Assembly (NCBI RefSeq): GCF_000025865.1 | Contig: NC_014002.1 | Coordinates: 1,116,001-1,180,000, forward strand | DNA: 64,000 nt | Source: Methanohalophilus mahii DSM 5219 | GTDB lineage: Archaea > Halobacteriota > Methanosarcinia > Methanosarcinales > Methanosarcinaceae | Reading direction: 5' to 3' | Shown: positions 18,713 through 26,871 of the stretch, piece after piece | Position numbering within the stretch: position 1 is the first letter of the stretch | How the letters are laid out: every line of letters starts with the position of its first letter | Notes under the pieces: model-generated | Databases searched by the model: none | What the model saw: the letters and a program-made list of their open reading frames with translations, nothing else | Told to the model about the DNA's origin: nothing | Position numbers and translations under genes: made by a program

Positions 18713-19292
18713 CCAATAGATGGAATTGATCTACTTTATTCACCAACTTCTTGTTCAATCCATGCGAAAAAGCTGCCAAATATACCTGCTTACCCATCCG
18801 AATTGCTTCGTTGATTACCGGCAAATAGTCTCCGTCTCCAGCAAATAAATACACGGTATCAATGTTATTATTGTATACTTGAGATAAGATGTCTACAGTC
18901 ATTTGGATATCTACACCTTTGCTCTGCGCCCGTTTTTTCGGTTTCTTAAAAACCACTGGATAAAGGTTATGTGGTAGTTTGGACCTAGGGGGTCTCGCAT
19001 AGGCCAATTTCTTAATTTGATCTATTATGGTTTCATCGGATCCTGTAATATAGGTATAATAGTTTGCCCTGATAATTTCATGAAACTGTGGGTTGACAAC
19101 CGAATTAATGTGCCAAACAAAGACATCTTTTTCATGTTGAACAGGATCATTAGGTACTTTTCCATTCTTTAACAAACTTAGATAATTGAAGACAAGGTTT
19201 TCACCGTCTATGAATACCATCATTCTTCTGTAAGAAGGGACAGGGGTAGGTCCATATACAGGATTTGATAGTGGCAAAATGAGTACATCCAT
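18672..19292 (-). CDS. NYN domain (LabA/DUF88-type) nuclease-like protein
   Basis: 206 residues with a PIN-like NYN fold. Acidic active-site motifs are VFIDGENLVF (about 26-35), KGVDIQMTVDIL (about 125-136) and LFAGDGDYLPVI (about 149-160), giving the aspartates expected for a metal-dependent RNase. The gene overlaps the amber-containing membrane protein gene by 41 bases, so the two are probably translated together. NYN proteins often act in RNA turnover or in conflict systems; a nuclease plus a membrane protein fits the latter. The first in-frame ATG was chosen; ATG at about 19223 is an alternative. Confidence 0.85.
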   Translation of the reverse strand: MDVLILPLSNPVYGPTPVPSYRRMMVFIDGENLVFNYLSLLKNGKVPNDPVQHEKDVFVWHINSVVNPQFHEIIRANYYTYITGSDETIIDQIKKLAYARPPRSKLPHNLYPVVFKKPKKRAQSKGVDIQMTVDILSQVYNNNIDTVYLFAGDGDYLPVINEAIRMGKQVYLAAFSHGLNKKLVNKVDQFHLLDDIYFEQIAESSE

Positions 19293-19449
19293 AATTGATT
19301 GTATCTACATCAATAATACAATAATAACTAATTAATTTATCCTTAAATTGACCACTGTTAATTGTACAAAATTATTCAATATTACTACTCGTTTTAAAAT
19401 AGGACATATATACATAAAATTTTAATGTATGGAGTGATCAGTTTGTTAT

Positions 19450-20109
19450 ATGGTCATATGGAACAAAATTCGTCATTATCTAACAAGAAACAAAATTTTT
19501 TTTGAAACTTTGGTTATGGTTACAATTGCATTAATGTCAATTTGGGTAGGATTGAGTGCAAATGAAATCGCGGACAGTCAATTGCGAGTAGAAAAACTCA
19601 ATCATCAGCCTATTTTTGAATTTGATGAATACAAAGATTCCACAAAATCATTTATGTGGCTAAGCATTTACAACAATGGTTACCCAGTTGAAAGTATAGA
19701 AATTTGTGAACCAATTGTTCTATTTGAGATTCATTATAATGATGAAGATCAATTTGATAAAACCAAATCATTTGTGTTGAAAGGTTTCTATGATGTATCT
19801 AAGACAGTAAATCTCAATAATGGTGAATTATTCAGATTTGGAAACACTTGGAATGACCACACTTATAAAAACTTCAATTCTACCTATAAAGGAGAAGAGG
19901 GCAATTTTTATAAATACATGGAACTTGTACAAAATATATGTGAAGCTGATGAAGGAAACCACGTATATAGTTGTAGCATTTCCACTTTTATTCAAATAAA
20001 ATATACAGATATGTATGGTGATACATATGAAAGACTTTATTCCACTAATGGCGTGACTCTCTATAAAATAAATGATAATAATTTTAAAAATACAATGAAT
20101 TATATTTAA
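19450..20109 (+). CDS. Membrane-anchored protein of unknown function
   Basis: 219 residues, not recognised. One hydrophobic segment at about 17-36 (FFETLVMVTIALMSIWVGLSA) follows a basic N-terminus; then comes a soluble, beta-rich region of about 180 residues. The arrangement NEIADSQLRVEK...HQPIF after the membrane helix is common in bacterial and archaeal orphan proteins. It is unusually AT-rich and lies in an accessory island, divergent from the NYN gene. Confidence 0.6.
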   Translation: MVIWNKIRHYLTRNKIFFETLVMVTIALMSIWVGLSANEIADSQLRVEKLNHQPIFEFDEYKDSTKSFMWLSIYNNGYPVESIEICEPIVLFEIHYNDEDQFDKTKSFVLKGFYDVSKTVNLNNGELFRFGNTWNDHTYKNFNSTYKGEEGNFYKYMELVQNICEADEGNHVYSCSISTFIQIKYTDMYGDTYERLYSTNGVTLYKINDNNFKNTMNYI

Positions 20110-20391
20110 AAAATAAAAGATAATGGATATGTTATTGATCTCAACAATTATTCAACTGAACATCTACATAAAAATTTATAAGAATTGATTTGTTTTTATA
20201 CTACATATAAAATAAAATGCTAAACATGTGCAGCTTATGTAAATTACGATAATGGCGAATACGGTATAAAAATCACAAATGCGAGCTATGAATCTCGTTA
20301 TCCAATTCGTCTGACTTTAACAGAAACAATGAAAGCAGAGAAATTTAGGGGAAATGATAAACAACATCACGCAACAATGAAGGTTTTGTCA
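20110..20391. other. Intergenic region with possible gene remnants
   Basis: 282 AT-rich bases. Short open stretches (20121-20180 and 20230-20400) translate into protein-like sequence such as AAYVNYDNGEYGIKIT but lack starts or complete frames. They may be decayed pieces of a surface or membrane protein gene. No intact gene. Confidence 0.3.
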
Positions 20392-21153
20392 TCAAGTCCT
20401 TTTCCCATTCTTCACTTTCAAATATGCTCCACATGATTTTGCAAATGGGCATGTTTGACGGTCTTCTCGTTCAAACCAATCATAAGAATTACAAACTCCA
20501 CTATTGAAATCCGTTGCTTCATAAGGTGAAACTAACCTTTGATACAACAACCCTCCAAAGATTCCACAAAATTGAACTGTTTGGTTATCTTCTAGAGTTT
20601 TATTTAATTCATGAAAAATAGTATTAACAAACAAAATTATTTGCTTTTCATATGTTGTGAGGTCACGAAACACATCATTTGTCACAAGTGTGTTGGTAGG
20701 CATTTGAGCTATGTTGGTATGAAAGTATTCTATTTTTCCAGCTTTTCCTTTGCTACAATCACCAATTCCTTTATGCGTAATAGCCGTTCGGATTTTCCTT
20801 AATTCTAAAAACCAATCCTTATAGGCTTCTTTTAATGCTTTTCTTATTTTAAAAGGGACACGTTCATCAGTAATTTCTTCTGACGCATGCTTAAAGTATT
20901 TTGAAGTTTTGCGACCTTTCATACCATCGTATTTTCCATAAACAAGATTTAGTACTCGTGTTGTACAATCCAAAATGGAGTAAAGCTCACAGTACATTGT
21001 TTCAATGATTGCGGCTAGTTTTTTATGTTGAGAATAAGAACTAAAACCTTCTTTTTTCACTTGCTCAGTATCGATATCTAACGTAATCATCAAGTCATCT
21101 GCCATTTTTTTCAAAAAACTATATTTCAAATGATGGCCGCAAACTCCCTGCAA
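20392..21153 (-). CDS. HEPN-like protein with cysteine cluster, start uncertain
   Basis: At least 253 residues from TTG 21153, but the frame is open up to 21303 and the extra stretch (EEVEKINYGKITPPPPLLIH, then FCPEKWSEVDKY) looks like real protein, so the N-terminus probably extends there. No ATG, GTG or TTG exists upstream of 21153 in this frame; an ATG near 21309 is one base out of phase. The middle region is all alpha with RTAITH, which fits the R-X4-6-H pattern of HEPN ribonucleases. The C-terminus has C-X15-C-X5-C (NSGVCNSYDW to CPFAKSCG). Function unknown; possibly an RNA-targeting toxin or defence protein, possibly broken by a frameshift at its start. Confidence 0.5.
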   Translation of the reverse strand: MQGVCGHHLKYSFLKKMADDLMITLDIDTEQVKKEGFSSYSQHKKLAAIIETMYCELYSILDCTTRVLNLVYGKYDGMKGRKTSKYFKHASEEITDERVPFKIRKALKEAYKDWFLELRKIRTAITHKGIGDCSKGKAGKIEYFHTNIAQMPTNTLVTNDVFRDLTTYEKQIILFVNTIFHELNKTLEDNQTVQFCGIFGGLLYQRLVSPYEATDFNSGVCNSYDWFEREDRQTCPFAKSCGAYLKVKNGKRT

Positions 21154-21346
21154 TACTGAAGAAGCATCTGAATAAAGTGGATACTCATGTTGAGTAAATT
21201 TAACATATTTATCTACTTCACTCCATTTTTCAGGACAGAAGTGAATTAAAAGTGGTGGTGGTGGGGTTATTTTTCCATAATTAATCTTTTCTACTTCCTC
21301 ATTTTAAGTTTTTTAATGCTTCAAACTGAAAAAAACTAAAATTATT

Positions 21347-21727
21347 TTATTTTAAACCAATTTCCCCTCTTGAAAGTAGGTATCCAATTGCAGCGCCCAA
21401 AAATCCTACCAACGCTTGCCCCTCTACAATACCCCTTAATGCAAGAAATGATGCAGCAGCAATTATTCCAGCAACAAGAAGATACATGCCAATTAGATTG
21501 ATAGTCCTCTCTGTTGTTCCACGATGACCCCAATCCTTTATCAAATCGAGAACTTCATCCCACTTTATTTTATCAACCGCTGGCTGTAAATTGACTGCAG
21601 GAGCAGGACCATGGTTTAAATTACCTTTTTCGTCAATAAAGTAATTACCGGGTTCAAGCAAATGATAATCATTGTTTTCATCCACATAATATGTTCCAGA
21701 TTTAATCTGCTCTTGTGACTCAGCCAT
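21347..21727 (-). CDS. Small two-helix membrane protein
   Basis: 126 residues from ATG 21727, which has GGGGA at good spacing; ATG 21733 is an alternative. The N-terminal half is soluble, with a short repeat-like pattern (GTYYVDENNDYHLLEPGNYF then IDEKGNL). Two hydrophobic segments follow at about 78-96 and 102-118. Not recognised. It sits upstream of and in the same direction as the HEPN-like gene. Confidence 0.55.
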   Translation of the reverse strand: MAESQEQIKSGTYYVDENNDYHLLEPGNYFIDEKGNLNHGPAPAVNLQPAVDKIKWDEVLDLIKDWGHRGTTERTINLIGMYLLVAGIIAAASFLALRGIVEGQALVGFLGAAIGYLLSRGEIGLK

Positions 21728-21929
21728 GCTCATTCCCCGTTATTTTTAAATAGATAAACTTTAAACATTTTATATAAATGTTTTTGTGAAAATACATAAC
21801 GTGAATGTCAGTATTGTAGTTGTTTTCTCATCCTTCTAACACCCAACTAACCAGAAAACTCATTATATTGGCTTTTCATAGAGGAATATAGAAAGGAAAG
21901 TTGAAATAACTTTAAACAAATTTTGACAC

Positions 21930-22418
21930 ATGCTATATTGGTCAATGTTGAATGATAATTCAGGAGGAATAGTTGCAATCGCCACGGTAGTGCTTGTAGT
22001 TGTTACAATTGTATATGCATGGCTAACTCATGAAACAGTTGAACAATCAAAAAAACAGCAAAAGGCAGCATACATAGAAAAACAACTTGAGAAATTATAT
22101 TACCCATTGGATGACGTTATAAATTCAAACTATATGTTTTACCTCATCGACATGAACGCATATATTGAAGAGGAAAATCTTGGATGTTTAAACCCCAACA
22201 CTAAGTGGCATGATATTGATGATCTAGTCCAGTATCAACATCTTGCCAGTAGTCGCTTAGAAAAACCGCTTAATGAATTGTTAGAGATGCTACGAAAATT
22301 CAATCCACAGGAAGCTGCAGAGGGTACTCACTTGAAACACTGTGTCAATGAATTAAAACAAATAGTAGCCCAAGACATTAAAGAGCTAAAAGAAGAATTA
22401 CACAATTTAAATTATTGA
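21930..22418 (+). CDS. Membrane-anchored protein with coiled-coil tail
   Basis: 162 residues, unrecognised. One membrane segment at about 12-33 (GGIVAIATVVLVVVTIVYAW) is followed by a charged helix (THETVEQSKKQQKAAYIEKQ) and a helical cytoplasmic domain. The same architecture recurs in orphan proteins of methanogens. It is divergent from the 21347 gene and part of the AT-rich island. An internal ATG at residue 6 is another possible start. Confidence 0.6.
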   Translation: MLYWSMLNDNSGGIVAIATVVLVVVTIVYAWLTHETVEQSKKQQKAAYIEKQLEKLYYPLDDVINSNYMFYLIDMNAYIEEENLGCLNPNTKWHDIDDLVQYQHLASSRLEKPLNELLEMLRKFNPQEAAEGTHLKHCVNELKQIVAQDIKELKEELHNLNY

Positions 22419-23082
22419 TACAATCAAATCCTCATCCCATCAGTCGCATCAAATACCCCAGATAACTTCGGTACCCTCAACTTTTCACATTGAAAGTATT
22501 AAAAGCCTCGAAAAAGCATCTACATGATCATTGGTTGGCCTCTCCGGCAAGCCTTCTAGTTCTACAAGAAACCCATTATTCCAGAAGCCACGCACTATTT
22601 GAGATTCCTGTTTGAAACAATAGAAAGTAACAATGGATAACCAAAAATATTCAATTCGTGCCCTTCCACTCAATTGAAAACCAATTCATCTTACTTTTTG
22701 GAAAGAACAAAAATAATATTATTCCAGTGACAATTACTTCCAAAAACATAGAAGTTATATACGTATAAAATATTCAAAAGTTATTTATCTTAGGAACTCG
22801 TAGGGAGTATTGCAGATAAAGATAGCCTGCTCTATATGATGGGGGTATATGAGCGGGCTGGGGGAGTGGGGGTACTAAAAAAGATATTTTGTGCCCGCTC
22901 ATTAATGAGCTTAACAAGAGTATAGTAATATATATAGATTGTGATTTTATATTCATCAATTATAAGCCTGATATATTCAAGAGTTGTGACCCATTCATAG
23001 ACTACGCACATAGCACAATAAATAAAGTCATGCTGTAGTTGTAATTTCATGAAATCAGGCTGATAAAATATTATAGGAGTTG
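22419..23082. other. Intergenic region with G-rich inverted repeat
   Basis: 664 bases. A 62-codon minus-strand frame at 22485-22673 (TTG start, no ribosome site) may be a gene remnant but is not called. The notable part is 22770-22910, listed separately, preceded by TATA-like sequence near 22755 (ATACGTATAAAATATTC). Confidence 0.4.
22849..22910. repeat. Inverted repeat with nested palindrome, possible structured RNA
   Basis: ATGAGCGGGC (22849-22858) pairs with GCCCGCTCAT (22893-22902). The second arm also belongs to the palindrome GCTCATTAATGAGC (22897-22910), so two alternative folds exist. The loop is strongly G-rich (GGGGGAGTGGGGG) in an otherwise AT-rich region. A TATA-like element lies about 100 bases upstream. 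It could be a small RNA or a leader of the phosphodiesterase gene. Confidence 0.4.
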
Positions 23083-23592
23083 ATGATCTTAACACGAAAA
23101 TATTTGGGAATAATGGCTGATTCCCACGACAATTTAGATATGATACGCAAAGCTATGGACTTCTTCAATGAAAAACAGGTCTCTGCTGTGCTCCATGCCG
23201 GAGACCTCGTATCACCTTTCAACGTAAAAGGATTCACGGAACTGGAGGCTCCTCTTCACCTTGTATTTGGAAATAACGAGGGAGACAGGATTACTATAAA
23301 GGAATGGTTTGCAAAACAGGGAGCAAACGTATGTGGTGATTTTGGCACAATGGATATAGAGGGTTTGCATATTGCCCTCCTACACGGGATCAACGAAGAA
23401 GAAATTGAGGCTCTTGCTGCATCCGGTCATTTTGATCTCATTGTCAGGGGACATACCCACCAGGCAGGCAGCCACATGATCGGCAACACACGAGTGATAA
23501 ATCCCGGGGAAACTGCCGGAGTACTTACGGGAAAAGCTACTGTTGCACTGGTGGACCCCAAAACAAAGGAAACCGAGATAATTGAACTATAA
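23083..23592 (+). CDS. YfcE/MJ0936-type metallophosphodiesterase
   Basis: 169 residues of the calcineurin-like phosphoesterase fold. Metal ligands appear in order: DSHDN (about 14-18), GDLV (near 41), GNNE (near 64), the histidine of LHGI and GHTHQ (near 123). The small MJ0936 family cleaves phosphodiester bonds of artificial substrates; the natural one is unknown. AGGAG precedes the ATG closely (3 bases), and TTG 23080 is an alternative start. Confidence 0.9.
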   Translation: MILTRKYLGIMADSHDNLDMIRKAMDFFNEKQVSAVLHAGDLVSPFNVKGFTELEAPLHLVFGNNEGDRITIKEWFAKQGANVCGDFGTMDIEGLHIALLHGINEEEIEALAASGHFDLIVRGHTHQAGSHMIGNTRVINPGETAGVLTGKATVALVDPKTKETEIIEL

Positions 23593-23650
23593 AAGAAGGA
23601 AGGAGGCGTGGTCTGACAACAACGCCCTTTAAGGTCTGCAAAACAGACAT

Positions 23651-23680
23651 AGTATTACAAAAAATGTCTATTGTAATACT
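23651..23680 (+). terminator. Terminator hairpin after the phosphodiesterase gene
   Basis: AGTATTACA (23651-23659) pairs with TGTAATACT (23672-23680), followed by TAATTTTACTTTTCTG. It separates the phosphodiesterase gene from the symporter operon. Confidence 0.6.
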
Positions 23681-23812
23681 TAATTTTACTTTTCTGTTAT
23701 TTTTCGATAAATACCTTTTGGCCCGTTTGTTTAATCCCTGTTTATCCTGCTCTTTTCGAAAAGTTCAAGTATGTTACTTGCTAACACCCCCCATCATAAA
23801 AGAGGTGTAAAA

Positions 23813-23935
23813 ATGTTAGGCATAGAGGACCCCTACATATGGAGTGCATATGTTCTGTGCATAATAAGTGCCATCGCCTGCATGGCATATGGAATTGCAA
23901 AATGGAATGAAGAGGAGGAAGAGGATTGCCTGTAA
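23813..23935 (+). CDS. Symporter small accessory protein, 40 residues
   Basis: MLGIEDPYIWSAYVLC starts a one-helix protein with an acidic tail WNEEEEEDCL. It matches the class of tiny accessory proteins encoded before SSS-family symporters in methanogens. AGAGGTG lies 6 bases before ATG 23813. Its last ten bases overlap the TTG start of the symporter gene, and its own GA-rich 3' end supplies the symporter ribosome binding site, so the two are translationally coupled. It probably assembles with the symporter in the membrane. Confidence 0.85.
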   Translation: MLGIEDPYIWSAYVLCIISAIACMAYGIAKWNEEEEEDCL

Positions 23936-25524
23936 GCCCGGTAGTTCTTGGTGTAATCGTTCTGGTCTATCTGATGATAGTCTTCTATTGTGGATGGATA
24001 GCCTACAAACGTACAAGAGAAGTTGACGATTACATGCTTGCAGGGCGGAAAGTGCATCCTTACATACTTGCCCTTTCCTACGGAGCGACATTTATCAGTA
24101 CATCCGCAATCGTTGGTTTCGGAGGAGTTTCCGCAACGTTGGGAATGGGTACCCTCTGGCTTGTCTTTATGAATATCGTGGTCGGGATATTTGTGGCCTT
24201 TGTCCTTTTCGGATCACGCACACGGCGTATAGGTGTGAACCTGGGGGCCGTCACATTCCCCGAACTGCTGGGAAAACGTTTCAACTCAAAATTCATACAG
24301 GGTTTTTCGGGCACCCTGATCGGAGTGTTCATGCCCCTTTACGCAGGTATTGTACTCATCGGAGGAGCCCGGTTCATGGAAACATCCCTGGGAATCAATT
24401 ATGACGTGGCCGTATTTATCCTCACTATTATTGTTGCAGCCTATGTAATAACAGGAGGGTTGCTGGCAGTTATGTACACAGACGCCATGCAGGGAACCCT
24501 GATGCTTGGGGGCATGACTGTACTGCTCATACTAACCTATGTTAACCTCGGTGGAATTACACAAGCCCATCAGGCCCTCACCGACATGGCATCAATGATA
24601 CCGGCAGGTTTAGCCGCTGGTGGACATACTGGCTGGACATCAATGCCTGCATTTGGCACACCGATATGGTGGACAATGGTATCTACAATTATACTTGGCG
24701 TGGGAATCGGTGTACTGGCACAACCCCAGCTGGCCGTGCGATTCATGACAGTAGATAGTAAAAAATCTCTCAATAGGGCAGTATTTGCCGGTGGACCTTT
24801 TATTCTCATGATGGCCGGGGTTGCCTATATAGTAGGTGCCCTTTCCAATGTGTATTTCCTCGATACGCAGGGCCAGATTGCATTGGATGTGGCAGGAGGT
24901 AATATGGACCGCATCATACCGGAGTACATAAACAGTGCTACACCGGACCTTTTCGTTGCAATTTTCATGGTAACCCTGCTAGCAGCTGCTATGTCAACTC
25001 TCAGTTCCCAATATCATACCATGGGAACTGCTATCGGCCATGACTTTTATAAAGAATTCCTCAAGGGTGGTAGATCCGGAAAGACCATATCCGTAACCAG
25101 ACTGGGAATCGCTGTTACAATCATACTGAGTGTTATCCTTGCCTACATGCTACCAATCAGCATAATTGCCCGTGGCACAGCTATTTTCTTCGGCCTGTGC
25201 GCGGCTGCCTTCCTGCCCGCCTATGCAGGAGCGCTGTTCTGGCCTCGTATGACCAGGGAAGGAGCGATTGCAAGTCTTCTTGCGGGAACATTCAGCAGCC
25301 TTTTCTGGCTGACCTTTGTACATGCAAAAGAAGCCGCTCCCCTGGGGATATCAAAGGCTATTTTTGGAACAGAAACCCTACTTACCGGTACATGGACAGT
25401 TGTGGACCCGATACTTGTTGCAACTCCCATTGCTGCCATAACCGCCGTTTTAGTAAGCTTGGCTACCAGGCCAATGCCAGAGGAACATCTCGACAAATGT
25501 TACAGGGGATGTATCAAAAGATAA
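23926..25524 (+). CDS. Sodium:solute symporter (SSS family)
   Basis: 532 residues with about thirteen membrane segments. SSS hallmarks are the early DDYMLAGR motif (about 34-41), the GATFISTSAIVGFGG helix (about 53-67, sodium site region) and LLAAAMSTLSSQYHTMG (about 350-366). The start TTG 23926 overlaps the accessory gene and has GGAGG upstream. The substrate is not deducible from sequence; osmolytes, amino acids or organic acids are possible. Confidence 0.92.
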   Translation: MPVSPVVLGVIVLVYLMIVFYCGWIAYKRTREVDDYMLAGRKVHPYILALSYGATFISTSAIVGFGGVSATLGMGTLWLVFMNIVVGIFVAFVLFGSRTRRIGVNLGAVTFPELLGKRFNSKFIQGFSGTLIGVFMPLYAGIVLIGGARFMETSLGINYDVAVFILTIIVAAYVITGGLLAVMYTDAMQGTLMLGGMTVLLILTYVNLGGITQAHQALTDMASMIPAGLAAGGHTGWTSMPAFGTPIWWTMVSTIILGVGIGVLAQPQLAVRFMTVDSKKSLNRAVFAGGPFILMMAGVAYIVGALSNVYFLDTQGQIALDVAGGNMDRIIPEYINSATPDLFVAIFMVTLLAAAMSTLSSQYHTMGTAIGHDFYKEFLKGGRSGKTISVTRLGIAVTIILSVILAYMLPISIIARGTAIFFGLCAAAFLPAYAGALFWPRMTREGAIASLLAGTFSSLFWLTFVHAKEAAPLGISKAIFGTETLLTGTWTVVDPILVATPIAAITAVLVSLATRPMPEEHLDKCYRGCIKR

Positions 25525-25583
25525 GGCCAAAAGGCGCAATCTTAAAATCCTTTCCCTTTTCTTTTTTATACAGGTGATTTAAC

Positions 25584-26363
25584 CTGCCAACCCTAACAAT
25601 AATAGCCTGCAGGATGTTCGAAGATGAGATAACATGTCTCATAGAAGAGGACAATTCGGTAGACAATGTGATCATAGTCGAAAATGATGAATCATATGGC
25701 ATCAGGGATAAACTCAGCAAAGCAGGAGTGGACGTTGAAACAAAAACCATGGTGAGTTTGCTGAATAATCCATTGCCCGATAAACAATTCAATATAGTTA
25801 TCCAGATACTTGAATTTGCCCTGCATGCAACCCCAAAGAAACTCAAGGATGAGGTATACACAAATACCAGGAGATTGACACCCATATCTGATGGTATATT
25901 ACTTTTTTACGGTTTGTGTGGCAATGTACTGTCAGATATAGAGGAAGATTTTGCCGACCATCCATGTCCGGTAGGAATACTAAAAGAAAATAACGGGGAA
26001 ACAATCGATGACTGTATCGGTGCCGTGCTTGGCGGCAGACAGGAATATCTCGACACCCTCAAGAGTTTCAAAGGAGAAGGGGCTTTTTTCCTGACCCCTA
26101 TGTGGGCAGCCAACTGGAGGGATATGCTGGTTTCTTCAGGATTTAGCAAAGATAAAAACGACATTGAAAAATCGAGATATGTCTTTAATGAAGTCGGTTA
26201 CAAGCATGTAGCAAAGGTTGACACTGGATTTAATTATGAAAAGGATTTCCATCAAAAGGTCGATGAGTTCGCGGATTTATTTGACTTTGATATACTGCAT
26301 GTACCGCCAAACCTGAATACTTTGAGGCAGTGCTACAGTAATTTCAAAAAAGAATTATATTGA
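25584..26363 (+). CDS. DUF1638 family protein, probable CTG start
   Basis: A DUF1638 protein as found in methylotrophic methanogens. The first ATG is 25614, but the ten codons before it (LPTLTIIACR) form the usual conserved first strand of the family. A Shine-Dalgarno AGGTGAT (25572-25578) lies 5 bases before CTG 25584, and no ATG, GTG or TTG is available. The 259-residue product has conserved pieces LLFYGLCGN, DDCIGAVLGG and FFLTPMWAANWRDM. Biochemical role unknown; family members are often near corrinoid methyltransferase genes. Confidence 0.82.
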   Translation: MPTLTIIACRMFEDEITCLIEEDNSVDNVIIVENDESYGIRDKLSKAGVDVETKTMVSLLNNPLPDKQFNIVIQILEFALHATPKKLKDEVYTNTRRLTPISDGILLFYGLCGNVLSDIEEDFADHPCPVGILKENNGETIDDCIGAVLGGRQEYLDTLKSFKGEGAFFLTPMWAANWRDMLVSSGFSKDKNDIEKSRYVFNEVGYKHVAKVDTGFNYEKDFHQKVDEFADLFDFDILHVPPNLNTLRQCYSNFKKELY

Positions 26364-26442
26364 CCCAAAGGATACGGGTGTTTTCCATAAAGTTATTAAA
26401 GGTAATTCCTATTCTTTAGCGGACAATTAATCAGGTGATGAA

Positions 26443-26871
26443 TTGACACGCATACTTGCAACAGGAACCTTTGATATACTGCACCCGGGACATCTCTACT
26501 ATCTGGAACAGGCCCGGAAGTATGGTAATGAATTATACGTCCTTGTTGCACGGGACTCAACAATCGAACATAAACCTAAACCCATAGTTCCTGAAAAACA
26601 GCGGCTTGAAATGGTTAAAGCTTTAAGGGTTGTGGACCATGCCCTTCTGGGAAGTGAAGAGGATATGTTCAAACCTCTCAAAGAGGTACAACCTGATATT
26701 ATCGTACTGGGACACGACCAGGTATTCGATGAAAAAGAACTTGAAGATAAACTTCAAAAAAGAGGATTCAATACAAAGGTAGTACGCCTGGGAAAACCCC
26801 ATCAATGTACCCTTTGCAGCAGTGGTAGAATTATAAAAAGAATTCTGGAAAGGAAGAGAACAGAATTATAA
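26443..26871 (+). CDS. ribL: FAD synthetase RibL (cytidylyltransferase-like)
   Basis: 142 residues with the nucleotidyltransferase signature GTFDILHPGHLYYL (8-21) and a C-terminal RIIKRI segment. Archaeal RibL transfers AMP to FMN to make FAD; the CTLC cysteines near the C-terminus (about 127-130) are typical. The TTG start at 26443 follows GGTGATGAA. The 3' end overlaps the convergent aminotransferase gene by 6 bases. Riboflavin genes lie about 1 kb further on. Confidence 0.9.
   Translation: MTRILATGTFDILHPGHLYYLEQARKYGNELYVLVARDSTIEHKPKPIVPEKQRLEMVKALRVVDHALLGSEEDMFKPLKEVQPDIIVLGHDQVFDEKELEDKLQKRGFNTKVVRLGKPHQCTLCSSGRIIKRILERKRTEL

Noticed and set aside
21290-21310. ATG AGG AAG TAG as another pyrrolysine candidate start for the HEPN-like gene
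   Set aside because: Reading through this TAG soon meets TAA and gives only about ten residues in the wrong frame, so it is not a read-through gene.
22485-22673. 62-codon minus-strand frame with protein-like composition
   Set aside because: Starts only at a TTG without a ribosome site and matches nothing I know; could be a remnant, so not called.
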